Part shown: piece after piece, positions 15,001 through 29,909 of the stretch
How the letters are laid out: each line of letters starts with the position of its first letter
How positions within the stretch are numbered: position 1 is the stretch's first letter
Assembly (NCBI GenBank): GCA_029582265.1
Contig: CM055817.1
Coordinates: forward strand, 27,150,258 to 27,214,257
Reading direction: 5' to 3'
DNA: 64,000 bases
Origin: Zoroaster sp. YZ-2022
Taxonomy: Eukaryota; Echinodermata; Asteroidea; Forcipulatida; Zoroasteridae
Position numbers and translations under genes: made by a program
The notes under the pieces: generated by a model
The model's input: only the letters and a program-made list of their open reading frames with translations
Told to the model about the DNA's origin: nothing
The model's database searches: none

Positions 15001-18000
15001 ACACTGTTAGGAAAGAAACATTTCTAGGGTTGGGAATATCTTTTAAAGTTTTTAAGGGAGGCCGATAAATTGATATCTAAATTAAAGCTTAGGTTCTCCC
15101 CTCTCGGAAAAACACCATACTTTTGAATTTGGATAATGTCTTCATACCTTAAACGGCCTCCATGGACACTTACCCCCCTGTAAAATACGGTCAACTTGCA
15201 TGCGGTTTCACAGCACACAATACAGCACAGTACACTGTTACGAAAGAAACATTTCTAAGGTTGGGAATAACTTTTCAACTTTTCAAGGGAGGCCGATAAA
15301 TTTATATCTAAATTAAAGCTTAGGTTCTCCCCTCTCGGAAAAACACAAAATCTTTGAATTTGGATAATGTCTTCATACCTTAAACGGCCTCCATGGACAC
15401 TTAGCCCCCTGTAAAATACGGTCAACTTGCATGCGGTTTCACAGCAAACAATACAGCACTGTACACTGTTACGAAAGAAACATTTCTAAGGTTGGGAATA
15501 ACTTTTCAACTTTTCAAGGGAGGCCGATAAATTTATATCTAAATTAAAGCTTAGGTTCTCCCCTCTCGGAAAAAAACACAAACTCTTTGAATTTGGATAA
15601 TGTCTTCATACGTTAAACGGCCTCCATGGACACTTAGCCCCCTGTAAAATACGGTCAACTTGCATGCGGTTTCACAGCAAACAATACAGCACTGTACACT
15701 GTTACGAAAGAAACATTTCTAGGGTTGGGAATATCTTTTAAAGTTTTTAAGGGAGGCCGATAAAATTGGTATCTAAATTAAAGCTTAGGTTCTCCCCTCT
15801 CGGAAAAACACAAAATCTTTGAATTTGGATAATGTCTTCATACCTTAAACGGCCTCCATGGACACTTACCCCTCTGTAAAATACGATCAACTTGCATGCG
15901 GTTTCACAGCAAACAATACAGCACAGTACACTGTTACGAAAGAAACATTTCTAAGGTTGGGAATAACTTTTCAACTTTTCAAGTGAGGCCGATAAATTTA
16001 TATCTAAATTAAAGCTTAGGTTCTCCCCTCTCGGAAAAAGACCATACTTTTGAATTTCGATAATGTCTTCATACCTTAAACGGCCTCCATGGACACTTAC
16101 CCCCCTGTAAAATACGGTCAACTTGCATGCGGTTTCACAGCAAACAATACAGCACTGTACACTGTTACGAAAGAAACATTTCTAGGGTTGGGAATATCTT
16201 TTAAAGTTTTGAAGGGAGGCCGATAAATTTATCTAAATTAAAGCTTAGGTTCTCCCTCTCGGAAAAACACAAAATCTTTGAATTTGGATAATGTCTTCAT
16301 ACCTTAAACGGCCTCCATGGACACTTAGCCCCCTGTAAAATACGGTCAACTTGCATGCGGTTTCACAGCAAACAATACAGCACAGTACACTGTTACGAAA
16401 GAAACATTTCTAAGGTTGGGAATAACTTTTCAACTTTTCAAGGGAGGCCGATAAATTTATATCTAAATTAAAGCTTAGGTTCTCCCCTCTCGGAAAAACA
16501 CCATACTTTTGAATTTGGATAATGTCTTCATACCTTAAACGGCCTCCATGGACACTTACCCCCTGTAAAATACGGTCAACTTGCATGCGGTTTCACAGCA
16601 AACAATACAGCACTGTACACTGTTACGAAAGAAACATTTCTAGGGTTGGGAATATCTTTTAAAGTTTTTAAGGGAGGCCGATAAATTGATATCTAAATTA
16701 AAGCTTAGGTTCTCCCCTCTCGGAAAAACACAAAATCTTTGAATTTGGATAATGTCTTCATACCTTAAACGGCCTCCATGGACACTTAGCCCACTGTAAA
16801 ATACGGTCAACTTGCATGCGGTTTCACAGCAAACAATACAGCACTGTACACTGTTACGAAAGAAACATTTCTAAGGTTGGGAATAACTTTTCAACTTTTC
16901 CAGTGAGGCCGATAAATTTATATCTAAATTAAAGCTTAGGTTCTCCCCTCTCGGAAAAACACCATACTTTTGAATTTGGATAATGTCTTCATACCTTAAA
17001 CGGCCTCCATGGACACTTACCCCCTGTAAAATACGGTCAACTTGCATGCGGTTTCACAGCAAACAATACAGCACTGTACACTGTTACGAAAGAAACATTT
17101 CTAGGGTTGGGAATATCTTTTAAAGTTTTTAAGAGAGGCAGATAAAATTGATATCTAAATTAAAGCTTAGGTTCTCCCCACTCGGAAAAACACAAAATCT
17201 TTGAATTTGGATAATGTCTTCATACCTTAAACGGCCTCCATGGACACTTAGCCCCTTGTAAAATACGGTCAACTTGCATGCGGTTTCACAGCAAACAATA
17301 CAGCACTGTACACTGTTACGAAAGAAACATTTCTAAGGTTGGGAATAACTTTTCAACTTTTCAAGGGAGGCCGATAAATTTATATCTAAATTAAAGCTTA
17401 GGTTCTCCCCTCTCGGAAAAACACAAAATCTTTGAATTTGGATAATGTCTTCATACCTTAAACGGCCTCCATGGACACTTAGCCCCCTGTAAATACGGTC
17501 AACTTGCATGCGGTTTCACAGCAAACAATACAGCACTGTACACTGTTACGAAAGAAACATTTCTAAGGTTGGGAATAACTTTTCAACTTTTCAAGGGAGG
17601 CCGATAAATTTATATCTAAATTAAAGCTTAGGTTCTCCCCTCTCGGAAAAACACCATACTTTTGAATTTGGATAATGTCTTCATACCTTAAACGGCCTCC
17701 ATGGACACTTAACCCCCTGTAAAATACGGTCAACTTGCATGCGGTTTCACAGCAAACAATACAGCACTGTACACTGTTACGAAAGAAACATTTCTAGGGT
17801 TGGGAATATCTTTTAAAGTTTTTAAGGGAGGCCGATAAATTGATATCTAAATTAAAGCTTAGGTTCTCCCCTCTCGGAAAAACACCATACTTTTGAATTT
17901 GGATAATGTCTTCATACCTTAAACGGCCTCCATGGACACTTAACCCCCTGTAAAATACGGTCAACTTGCATGCGGTTTCACAGCAAACAATACAGCACTG

Positions 18001-21000
18001 TACACTGTTACAAAAGAAACAGTTCTAGGGTTGGGAATATCTTTTAAAGTTTTTAAGGGAGGCCGATAAAATTGATATCTAAATTAAAGCTTAGGTTCTC
18101 CCCTCTCGGAAAACACAAAATCTTTGAATTTGGATAATGTCTTCATACGTTAAACGGCCTCCATGGACACTTAGCCCCATGTAAAATACGGTCAACTTGC
18201 ATGCGGTTTCACAGCAAACAATACAGCACAGTACACTGTTACGAAAGAAACATTTCTAAGGTTGGGAATAACTTTTCAACTTTTCAAGGGAGGCCGATAA
18301 ATTTATATCTAAATTAAAGCTTAGGTTCTCCCCTCTCGGAAAAAGACCATACTTTTGAATTTGGATAATGTCTTCATACCTTAAACGGCCTCCATGGACA
18401 CTTACCCCCTGTAAAATACGGTCAACTTGCATGCGGTTTCACAGCAAACAATACAGCACTGTACACTGTTACGAAAGAAACATTTCTAGGGTTGGGAATA
18501 TCTTTTAAAGTTTTTAAGGGAGGCAGATAAAATTGATATCTAAATTAAAGCTTAGGTTCTCCCCTCTCGGAAAAACACAAAATCTTTGAATTTGGATAAT
18601 GTCTTCATACCTTAAACGGCCTCCATGGACACTTACCCCCTGTAAAATACGGTCAACTTGCATGCGGTTTCACAGCAAACAATACAGCACAGTACACTGT
18701 TACGAAAGAAACATTTCTAAGGTTGGGAATAACTTTCAACTTTTCAAGGGAGGCCGATAAATTTATATCTAAATTAAAGCTTAGGTTCTCCCCTCTCGGA
18801 AAAACACAAAATCTTTGAATTTGGATAATGTCTTCATACCTTAAACGGCCTCCATGGACACTTAACCCCCTGTAAAATACGGTCAACTTGCATGCGGTTT
18901 CACAGCAAACAATACAGCACTGTACACTGTTACGAAAGAAACATTTCTAAGGTTGGGAATAACTTTTCAAGTTTTCAAGGCAGGCCGATAAATTTATATC
19001 TAAATTAAAGCTTAGGTTCTCCCCTCTCGGAAAAACACAAAATCTTTGAATTTGGATAATGTCTTCATACCTTAAACGGCCTCCATGGACACTTACCCCC
19101 TGTAAAATACGGTCAACTTGCATGCGGTTTCACAGCAAACAATACAGCACTGTACACTGTTACGAAAGAAACATTTCTAAGGTTGGGAATAACTTTTCAA
19201 CTTTTCAAGGGAGGCCGATAAATTTATATCTAAATTAAAGCTTAGGTTCTCCCCTCTCGGAAAAACACCATACTTTTGAATTTGGATAATGTCTTCATAC
19301 CTTAAACGGCCTCCATGGACACTTAGCCTCCTGTAAAATACGGTCAACTTGCATGCGGTTTCACAGCAAACAATACAGCACTGTACACTGTTACGAAAGA
19401 AACATTTCTAGGGTTGGGAATATCTTTTAAAGTTTTTAAGGGAGGCAGATAAAATTGATATCTAAATTAAAGCTTAGGTTCTCCCCTCTCGGAAAAACAC
19501 CATACTTTTGAATTTGGATAATGTCTTCATACCTTAAACGGCCTCCATGGACACTTAGCCCCCTGTAAAATACGGTCAACTTGCATGCGGTTTCACAGCA
19601 AACAATACAGCACTGTACACTGTTACGAAAGAAACATTTCTAGGGTTGGGAATATCTTTTAAAGTTTTTAAGGGAGGCCGATAAAATTGATATCTAAATT
19701 AAAGCTTAGGTTCTCCCCTCTCGGAAAAACACAAAATCTTTGAATTTGGATAATGTCTTCATACCTTAAACGGCCTCCATGGACACTTAGCCCCCTGTAA
19801 AATACGGTCAACTTGCACGCAGTTTCACAGCAAACAATACAGCACAGTACACTGTTACGAAAGAAACATTTCTAAGGTTGGGAATAACTTTTCAACTTTT
19901 CAAGGGAGGCCGATAAATTTATATCTAAATTAAAGCTTAGGTTCTCCCCTCTCGGAAAAACACCATACTTTTGAATTTGGATAATGTCTTCATACCTTAA
20001 ACGGCCTCCATGGACACTTACCCCCCTGTAAAATACGGTCAACTTGCATGCGGTTTCACAGCAAACAATACAGCACTGTACACTGTTACGAAAGAAACAT
20101 TTCTAGGATTGGGAATATCTTTTAAAGTTTTTAAGGGAGGCCGATAAAATTGATATCTAAATTAAAGCTTAGGTTCTCCCCTCTCGGAAAAACACAAAAT
20201 CTTTGAATTTGGATAATGTCTTCATACCTTAAACGGCCTCCATGGACACTTAGCCCCTGTAAAATACGGTCAACTTGCATGCGGTTTCACAGCAAACAAT
20301 ACAGCACTGTACACTGTTACGAAAGAAACATTTCTAAGGTTGGGAATAACTTTTCAACTTTTCAAGGGAGGCCGATAAATTTATATCTAAATTAAAGCTT
20401 AGGTTCTCCCCTCTCGGAAAAACACAAAATCTTTGAATTTGGATAATGTCTTCATACCTTAAACGGCCTCCATGGACACTTAGCCCCCTGTAAAATACGG
20501 TCAACTTGCATGCGGTTTCACAGCAAACAATACAGCACTGTACACTGTTACGAAAGAAACATTTCTAAGGTTGGGAATAACTTTTCAACTTTTCAAGGGA
20601 GGCCGATAAATTTATATCTAAATTAAAGCTTAGGTTCTCCCCTCTCGGAAAAACACCATACTTTTGAATTTGGATAATGTCTTCATACCTTAAACGGCCT
20701 CCATGGACACTTAGCCCCCTGTAAAATACGGTCAACTTGCATGCGGTTTCACAGCAAACAATACAGCACTGTACACTGTTACGAAAGAAACATTTCTAGG
20801 GTTGGGAATATCTTTTAAAGTTTTTAAGGGAGGCAGATAAAATTGATATCTAAATTAAAGCTTAGGTTCTCCCCTCTCGGAAAAACACCATACTTTTGAA
20901 TTTGGATAATGTCTTCATACCTTAAACGGCCTCCATGGACACTTACCCCCCTGTAAAATACGGTCAACTTGCATGCGGTTTCACAGCAAACAATACAGCA

Positions 21001-24000
21001 CTGTACACTGTTACGAAAGAAACATTTCTAGGGTTGGGAATATCTTTTAAAGTTTTTAAGGGAGGCCGATAAAATTGATATCTAAATTAAAGCTTAGGTT
21101 CTCCCCTCTCGGAAAAACACAAAATCTTTGAATTTGGATAATGTCTTCATACCTTAAACGGCCTCCATGGACACTTAGCCCCCTGTAAAATACGGTCAAC
21201 TTGCATGCGGTTTCACAGCAAACAATACAGCACAGTACACTGTTACGAAAGAAACATTTCTAAGGTTGGGAATAACTTTTCAACTTTTCAAGGGAGGCCG
21301 ATCATATTGATATCTAAATTAAAGCTTAGGTTCTCCCCTCTCGGAAAAACACAAAATCTTTGAATTTGGATAATGTCTTCATACCTTAAACGGCCTCCAT
21401 GGACACAGCCCTCTGTAAAATACGGTCAACTTGCATGCGGTTTCACAGCAAACAATACAGCACAGTACACTGTTACGAAAGAAACATTTCTAAGGTTGGG
21501 AATAACTTTTCAACTTTTCAAGGGAGGCCGATAAATTTATATCTAAATTAAAGCTTAGGTTCTCCCCTCTCGGAAAAAGACCATAATTATTAATTTGGAT
21601 AATGTCTTCATACCTTAAACGGCCTCCTCTGAAACTTTCCCTCCCGTAATATTCGGTCAACTTGCATGCGGTTTCACAGCAAACAATACAGCACTGTACA
21701 CTGTTACGAAAGAAACAGTTCAAGGATTTGGAATATCTTTTAAAGTTTTTAATGGAGGCAGATAAAATTGATATCTAAATTAAAGCTTAGGTTCTCCCCT
21801 CTCGGAAAAACACAAAATCTTTGAATTTGGATAATGTCTTCATACCTTAAACGGCCTCCATGGACACTTAGCACCCTGTAAAATACGGTCAACTTGCATG
21901 CGGTTTCACAGCAAACAATACAGCACAGTGTACACTGTTACAGAAGAAACATTTCTAAGGTTGGGAATAACTTTTCAACTTTTCAAGGGAGGCCGATAAA
22001 TTTATATCTAAATTAAAGCTTAGGTTCTCCCTCTCGGAAAAACACCATACTTTTGAATTTGGATAATGTCTTCATACCTTAAACGGCCTCCATGGACACT
22101 TACCCCCCTGTAAAATACGGTCAACTTGCATGCGGTTTCACAGCAAACAATACAGCACTGTACACTGTTACGAAAGAAACATTTCTAGGGTTGGGAATAT
22201 CTTTTAAAGTTTTTAAGAGAGGCAGATAAAATTGATATCTAAATTAAAGCTTAGGTTCTCCCCTCTCGGAAAAACACAAAATCTTTGAATTTGGATAATG
22301 TCTTCATACCTTAAACGGCCTCCATGGACACTTAGCCCCCTGTAAAATACGGTCAACTTGCATGCGGTTTCACAGCAAACAATACAGCACAGTACACTGT
22401 TACGAAAGAAACATTTCTAAGGTTGGGAATAACTTTTCAACTTTTCAAGTGAGGCCGATAAATTTATATCTAAATTAAAGCTTAGGTTCTCCCCTCTCGG
22501 AAAAACACCATACTTTTGAATTTGGATAATGTCTTCATACCTTAAACGGCCTCCATGGACACTTACCCCCCTGTAAAATACGGTCAACTTGCATGCGGTT
22601 TCACAGCAAACAATACAGCACTGTACACTGTTACGAAAGAAACATTTCTAGGGTTGGGAATATCTTTTAAAGTTTTTAAGGGAGGCAGATAAAATTGATA
22701 TCTAAATTAAAGCTTAGGTTCTCCCCTCTCGGAAAAACACAAAATCTTTGAATTTGGATAATGTCTTCATACCTTAAACGGCCTCCATGGACACTTAGCC
22801 CCCTGTAAAATACGGTCAACTTGCATGCGGTTTCACAGCAAACAATACAGCACAGTACACTGTTACGAAAGAAACATTTCTAAGGTTGGGAATAACTTTT
22901 CAACTTTTCAAGGGAGGCCGATAAATTTATATCTAAATTAAAGCTTAGGTTCTCCCCTCTCGGAAAAAGACCATACTTTTGAATTTGGATAATGTCTTCA
23001 TACCTTAAACGGCCTCCATGGACACTTACCCCCCTATAAAATACGGTCAACTTGCATGCGGTTTCACAGCAAACAATACAGCACTGTACACTGTTACGAA
23101 AGAAACATTTCTAGGGTTGGGAATATCTTTTAAAGTTTTTAAGGGAGGCCGATAAAATTGGTATCTAAATTAAAGCTTAGGTTCTCCCCTCTCGGAAAAA
23201 CACAAAATCTTTGAATTTGGATAATGTCTTCATACCTTAAACGGCCTCCATGGACACTTAGCCCGCTGTAAAATACGGTCAACTTGCATGCGGTTTCACA
23301 GCAAACAATACAGCACTGTACACTGTTACGAAAGAAACATTTCTAAGGTTGGGAATAACTTTTAAACTTTTCAAGGGAGGCCGATAAATTTATATCTAAA
23401 TTAAAGCTTAGGTTCTCCCCTCTCGGAAAAACACAAAATCTTTGAATTTGGATAATGTCTTCATACCTTAAACGGCCTCCATGGACACTTAGCCCCTGTA
23501 AAATACGGTCAACTTGCATGCGGTTTCACAGCAAACAATACAGCACTGTACACTGTTACGAAAGAAACATTTCTAAGGTTGGGAATAACTTTTCAACTTT
23601 TCAAGGGAGGCCGATAAATTTATATCTAAATTAAAGCTTAGGTTCTCCCCTCTCGGAAAAACACAAAATCTTTGAATTTGGATAATGTCTTCATACCTTA
23701 AACGGCCTCCATGGACACTTAGCCCCCTGTAAAATACGCTCAACTTGCATGCGGTTTCACAGCAAACAATACAGCACTGTACACTGTTAGGAAAGAAACA
23801 TTTCTAGGGTTGGGAATATCTTTTAAAGTTTTTAAGGGAGGCCGATAAATTGATATCTAAATTAAAGCTTAGGTTCTCCCCTCTCGGAAAAACACCATAC
23901 TTTTGAATTTGGATAATGTCTTCATACCTTAAACGGCCTCCATGGACACTTAACCCCCTGTAAAATACGGTCAACTTGCATGCGGTTTCACAGCAAACAA

Positions 24001-27000
24001 TACAGCACTGTACACTGTTACGAAAGAAACATTTCTAGGGTTGGGAATATCTTTTAAAGTTTTTAAGGGAGGCCGATAAAATTGATATCTAAATTAAAGC
24101 TTAGGTTCTCCCCTCTCGGAAAAACACAAAATCTTTGAATTTGGATAATGTCTTCATACCTTAAACGGCCTCCATGGACACTTAGCCCCCTGTAAAATAC
24201 GGTCAACTTGCATGCGGTTTCACAGCACACAATACAGCACAGTACACTGTTACGAAAGAAACATTTCTAAGGTTGGGAATAACTTTTCAACTTTTCAAGG
24301 GAGGCCGATAAATTTATATCTAAATTAAAGCTTAGGTTCTCCCCTCTCGGAAAAAGACCATACTTTTGAATTTGGATAATGTCTTCATACCTTAAACGGC
24401 CTCCATGGACACTTACCCCCCTGTAAAATACGGTCAACTTGCATGCGGTTTCACAGCAAACAATACAGCACTGTACACTGTTACGAAAGAAACATTTCTA
24501 GGGTTGGGAATATCTTTTAAAGTTTTTAAGGGAGGCCGATAAAATTGGTATCTAAATTAAAGCTTAGGTTCTCCCCTCTCGGAAAAACACAAAATCTTTG
24601 AATTTGGATAATGTCTTCATACCTTAAACGGCCTCCATGGACACTTACCCCTCTGTAAAATACGATCAACTTGCATGCGGTTTCACAGCAAACAATACAG
24701 CACTGTACCCTGTAACGAAAAAGAAACATTTCTAAGGTTGGGAATAACTTTTCAACTTTTCAAGGGAGGCCGATAAATTTATATCTAAATTAAAGCTTAG
24801 GTACCCCCTCTCGGAAAAACACCATACCTTTGAATTTGGATAATGTCTTCATACCTTAAACGGCCTCCATGGACACTTACCCCCCTGTAAAATACGGTCA
24901 ACTTGCATGCGGTTTCACAGCAAACAATACAGCACTGTACACTGTTACGAAAGAAACATTTCTAGGGTTGGGAATATCTTTTAAAGTTTTTAAGGGAGGC
25001 CGATAAAATTGATATCTAAATTAAAGCTTAGGTTCTCCCCTCTCGGAAAAACACAAAATCTTTGAATTTGGATAATGTCTTCATACGTTAAACGGCCTCC
25101 ATGGACACTTAGCCCCATGTAAAATACGGTCAACTTGCATGCGGTTTCACAGCAAACAATACAGCACAGTACACTGTTACGAAAGAAACATTTCTAAGGT
25201 TGGGAATAACTTTTCAACTTTTCAAGGGAGGCCGATAAATTTATATCTAAATTAAAGCTTAGGTTCTCCCCTCTCGGAAAAACACCATACTTTTGAATTT
25301 GGATAATGTCTTCATACCTTAAACGGCCTCCATGGACACTTACCCCCTGTAAAATACGGTCAACTTGCATGCGGTTTCACAGCAAACAATACAGCACTGT
25401 ACACTGTTACGAAAGAAACATTTCTAGGGTTGGGAATATCTTTTAAAGTTTTTAAGGGAGGCCGATAAAATTGATATCTAAATTAAAGCTTAGGTTCTCC
25501 CCTCTCGGAAAAACACAAAATCTTTGAATTTGGATAATGTCTTCATACCTTAAACGGCCTCCATGGACACTTAGCCCCCTGTAAAATACGGTCAACTTGC
25601 ATGCGGTTTCACAGCAAACAATACAGCACAGTACACTGTTACGAAAGAAACATTTCTAAGGTTGGGAATAACTTTTCAACTTTTCAAGGGAGGCCGATAA
25701 ATTTATATCTAAATTAAAGCTTAGGTTCTCTCCTCTCGGAAAAACACCATACTTTTGAATTTGGATAATGTCTTCATACCTTAAACGGCCTCCATGGACA
25801 CTTACCCCCCTGTAAAATACGGTCAACTTGCATGCGGTTTCACAGCAAACAATACAGCACTGTACACTGTTACGAAAGAAACATTTCTAGGGTTGGGAAT
25901 ATCTTTTAAAGTTTTTAAGGGAGGCCGATAAATTTATATCTAAATTAAAGCTTAGGTTCTCCCCTCTCGGAAAAACACAAAATCTTTGAATTTGGATAAT
26001 GTCTTCATACCTTAAACGGCCTCCATGGACACTTAGCCCCTGTAAAATACGGTCAACTTGCATGCGGTTTCACAGCAAACAATACAGCACTGTACACTGT
26101 TACGAAAGAAACATTTCTAAGGTTGGGAATAACTTTTCAAGTTTTCAAGGGAGGCCGATAAATTTATATCTAAATTAAAGCTTAGGTTCTCCCCTCTCGG
26201 AAAAACACAAAATCTTTGAATTTGGATAATGTCTTCATACCTTAAACGGCCTCCATGGACACTTAGCCCCTGTAAAATACGGTCAACTTGCATGCGGTTT
26301 CACAGCAAACAATACAGCACAGTACACTGTTACGAAAGAAACATTTCTAAGGTTGGGAATAACTTTTCAACTTTTCAAGGGAGGCCGATAAATTTATATC
26401 TAAATTAAAGCTTAGGTTCTCCCCTCTCGGAAAAACACCATACTTTTGAATTTGGATAATGTCTTCATACCTTAAACGGCCTCCATGGACACTTAGCCCC
26501 CTGTAAAATACGGTCAACTTGCATGCGGTTTCACAGCAAACAATACAGCACTGTACACTGTTACGAAAGAAACATTTCTAGGGTTGGGAATATCTTTTAA
26601 AGTTTTTAAGGGAGGCCGATAAAATTGATATCTAAATTAAAGCTTAGGTTCTCCCCTCTCGGAAAAACACCATACTTTTGAATTTGGATAATGTCTTCAT
26701 ACCTTAAACGGCCTCCATGGACACTTAACCCCCTGTAAAATACGGTCAACTTGCATGCGGTTTCACAGCAAACAATACAGCACTGTACACTGTTACGAAA
26801 GAAACAGTTCTAGGGTTGGGAATATCTTTTAAAGTTTTTAAGGGAGGCCGATAAAATTGATATCTAAATTAAAGCTTAGGTTCTCCCCTCTCGGAAAAAC
26901 ACAAAATCTTTGAATTTGGATAATGTCTTCATACCTTAAACGGCCTCCATGGACACTTAGCCCCCTGTAAAATACGGTCAACTTGCATGCGGTTTCACAG

Positions 27001-29334
27001 CACACAATACAGCACAGTACACTGTTACGAAAGAAACATTTCTAAGGTTGGGAATAACTTTTCAACTTTTCAAGGGAGGCCGATAAATTTATATCTAAAT
27101 TAAAGCTTAGGTTCTCCCCTCTCGGAAAAAGACCATACTTTTGAATTTGGATAATGTCTTCATACCTTAAACGGCCTCCATGGACACTTACCCCCCTGTA
27201 AAATACGGTCAACTTGCATGCGGTTTCACAGCAAACAATACAGCACTGTACACTGTTAAGAAACAAAAATTTCTATGGTTAGGAATAACGTTTAAAGTTT
27301 TTAAGGGAGGCCGTTAAAATTTATATCTAAATTAAAGCTTAGGTTCTCCACTCTCGGAAAAACACAAAATCTTTGAATTTGGATAATGTCTTCATACCTT
27401 AAACGGCCTCCATGGACACTTAGCCCGCTGTAAAATACGGTCAACTTGCATGCGGTTTCACAGCACACAATACAGCACAGTACACTGTTACGAAAGAAAC
27501 ATTTCTAAGGTTGGGAATATCTTTTCAACTTTTCAAGGGAGGCCGATAAATTGATATCTAAATTAAAGCTTAGGTTCTCCCCTCTCGGAAAAACACAAAC
27601 TCTTTGAATTTGGATAATGTCTTCATACCTTAAACGGCCTCCATGGACACTTAGCCCCCTGTAAAATACGGTCAACTTGCATGCGGTTTCACCGCAAAAC
27701 AATACAGCACTGTACACTGTTACGAAAAGAAACATTTCTAAGGTTGGGAATATACTTTTCAAGTTTTCAAGGGAGGCCGATAAATTTATATCTAAATTAA
27801 AGCTTAGGTTCTCCCCTCTCGGAAAAACAACATACTCTTTGAATTTGGATAATGTCTTCATACCTTAAACGGCCTCCATGGACACTTAGCCCCTGTAAAA
27901 TACGGTCAACTTGCATGCGGTTTCACAGCAAACAATACAGCACTGTACACTGTTACGAAAGAAACATTTCTAGGGTTGGGAATATCTTTTAAAGTTTTAA
28001 GGTAGGCCGATAAAATTGATATCTAAATTAAAGCTTAGGTTCTCCCCTCTCGGAAAAACACCATACTTTTGAAATTTGGATAATGTCTTCATACATTAAA
28101 CGGCCTCATGGGACACTACCCCCCTGTAAAATACGGTCAACTTGCATGCGGTTTCACAGCAAACAATACAGCACTGTACACTGTTACGAAAGAAACATTT
28201 CTAGGGTTGGGAATATCTTTTAAAGTTTTTAAGGGAGGCAGATAAAATTGATATCTAAATTAAAGCTTAGGTTCTCCCCTCTCGGAAAAACACAAAATCT
28301 TTTAATTTGGATAATGTCTTCATACCTTAAACGGCCTCCATGGACACTTAGCCCCCTGTAAAATACGGTCAACTTGCATGCGGTTTCACAGCAAACAATA
28401 CAGCACAGTACACTGTCAATGAAAGAAACATTTCTAAGGTTGGGAATAACTTTTCAACTTTTCAAGGGAGGCCGATAAATTTATATCTAAATTAAAGCTT
28501 AGGTTCTCACCTCTCGGAAAAACACAAAATCTTTGAATTTGGATAATGTCTTCATACCTTAAACGGCCTCCATGGACACTTACCCCCTGTAAAATACGGT
28601 CAACTTGCATGCGGTTTCACAGCAAACAATACAGCACTGTACACTGTTACGAAAGAAACATTTCTAAGGTTGGGAATATCTTTTAAAGTTTTCAAGGGAG
28701 GCCGATAAATTTACATCTAAATTAAAGCTTAGTTTCTCCCCTCTCGGAAAAACACCATACTTTTGAATTTGGATAATGTCTTCATACCTTAAACGGCCTC
28801 CATGGACACTTACCCCCTGTAAAATACGGTCAACTTGCATGCGGTTTCACCGCAAACAATACAGCACTATACAGTGTTACAAAAAAAAACATTTCTATGG
28901 TTGGGAATAACTTTTAAAGTTTTCAAGGGAGGCCGATAAAATTGATATCTAAATTAAAGCTTAGGTTCTCCCCTCTCGGAAAAACACAAAATCTTTGAAT
29001 TTGGATAATGTCTTCATACCTTAAACGGCCTCCATGGACACTTACCCCCCTGTAAAATACGGTCAACTTGCATGCGGTTTCACAGCAAACAACACAGCAC
29101 TGTACACTGTTACGAAGAAACATTTCTAAGGTTGGGAATAACTTTTCAACTTTTCAAGGGAGGCCGATAAATTTATATCTAAATTAAAGCTTAGGTTCTC
29201 CCCTCTCGGAAAAACACCATACTTTTGAATTTGGATAATGTCTTCATACCTTAAACGGCCTCCATGGACACTTACCCCCTGTAAAATACGGTCAACTTGC
29301 ATGCGGTTTCACAGCAAACAATACAGCACTGTAC
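1..29334. repeat. 231-bp satellite DNA array, about 127 tandem monomers
   Basis: The whole stretch is head-to-tail copies of one AT-rich monomer. Counting HindIII site to HindIII site gives 231 bp for a full monomer, with 229-233 bp variants from small indels. Landmarks in nearly every copy are AAGCTTAGGTTCTCCCCTCT, GGCCTCCATGGACACTTA, CTTGCATGCGGTTTCACAGC and the ACAATACAGCAC block. Variants are linked: one class reads CACTGTACAC with CTAGGGTTGGGAATATC, the other CACAGTACAC with CTAAGGTTGGGAATAAC. A second variable site reads either CACAAAATC or CACCATAC. Copies are very similar, which suggests recent homogenisation. The array starts before position 1 and ends inside the assembly gap. A centromeric, pericentromeric or other heterochromatic location is inference only. 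Confidence 0.97.
21585..21780. repeat. divergent satellite monomer
   Basis: This copy departs from its neighbours in several places at once: GACCATAATTATTAATTTGG in the first variable box, CCTCCTCTGAAACTTTCCCT in place of the NcoI-containing block, TAATATTCGG in place of TAAAATACGG, and CAAGGATTTGG in place of CTAGGGTTGGG. The clustered changes point to an older or separately derived monomer kept inside a homogenised array. Confidence 0.7.
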
Positions 29335-29834
29335 NNNNNNNNNNNNNNNNNNNNNNNNNNNNNNNNNNNNNNNNNNNNNNNNNNNNNNNNNNNNNNNNNN
29401 NNNNNNNNNNNNNNNNNNNNNNNNNNNNNNNNNNNNNNNNNNNNNNNNNNNNNNNNNNNNNNNNNNNNNNNNNNNNNNNNNNNNNNNNNNNNNNNNNNNN
29501 NNNNNNNNNNNNNNNNNNNNNNNNNNNNNNNNNNNNNNNNNNNNNNNNNNNNNNNNNNNNNNNNNNNNNNNNNNNNNNNNNNNNNNNNNNNNNNNNNNNN
29601 NNNNNNNNNNNNNNNNNNNNNNNNNNNNNNNNNNNNNNNNNNNNNNNNNNNNNNNNNNNNNNNNNNNNNNNNNNNNNNNNNNNNNNNNNNNNNNNNNNNN
29701 NNNNNNNNNNNNNNNNNNNNNNNNNNNNNNNNNNNNNNNNNNNNNNNNNNNNNNNNNNNNNNNNNNNNNNNNNNNNNNNNNNNNNNNNNNNNNNNNNNNN
29801 NNNNNNNNNNNNNNNNNNNNNNNNNNNNNNNNNN
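29335..29834. other. assembly gap, 500 N
   Basis: Exactly 500 N residues. Satellite sequence abuts it on the left and single-copy-like sequence follows on the right, so the end of the array is not resolved. The round size suggests a placeholder gap. Confidence 0.99.
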
Positions 29835-29909
29835 TCAGGGGCGACAATTGTTTTAAATTTTAAATGGTTACGCAATAACGATTTATGTTAAGTAGTTTAA
29901 AATTCAACT

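Noticed and set aside
1..29334. Repeated minus-strand open frames of 60-118 codons with a common GGRLRYEDIIQIQ segment
   Set aside because: They arise because the 231-bp monomer equals 77 codons and happens to lack a stop in one frame; indels between monomers break the frame at random, and no start or regulatory context is conserved.
1..29334. CENP-B box in the satellite
   Set aside because: TTTCGTAACAGTGTAC shows only the first half of the box; the CGGG half is absent.
1..29334. CRISPR array
   Set aside because: Repeats are long, contiguous and without spacers; the genome is eukaryotic.
29238..29891. Frames spanning the N gap
   Set aside because: They consist mainly of unknown residues.
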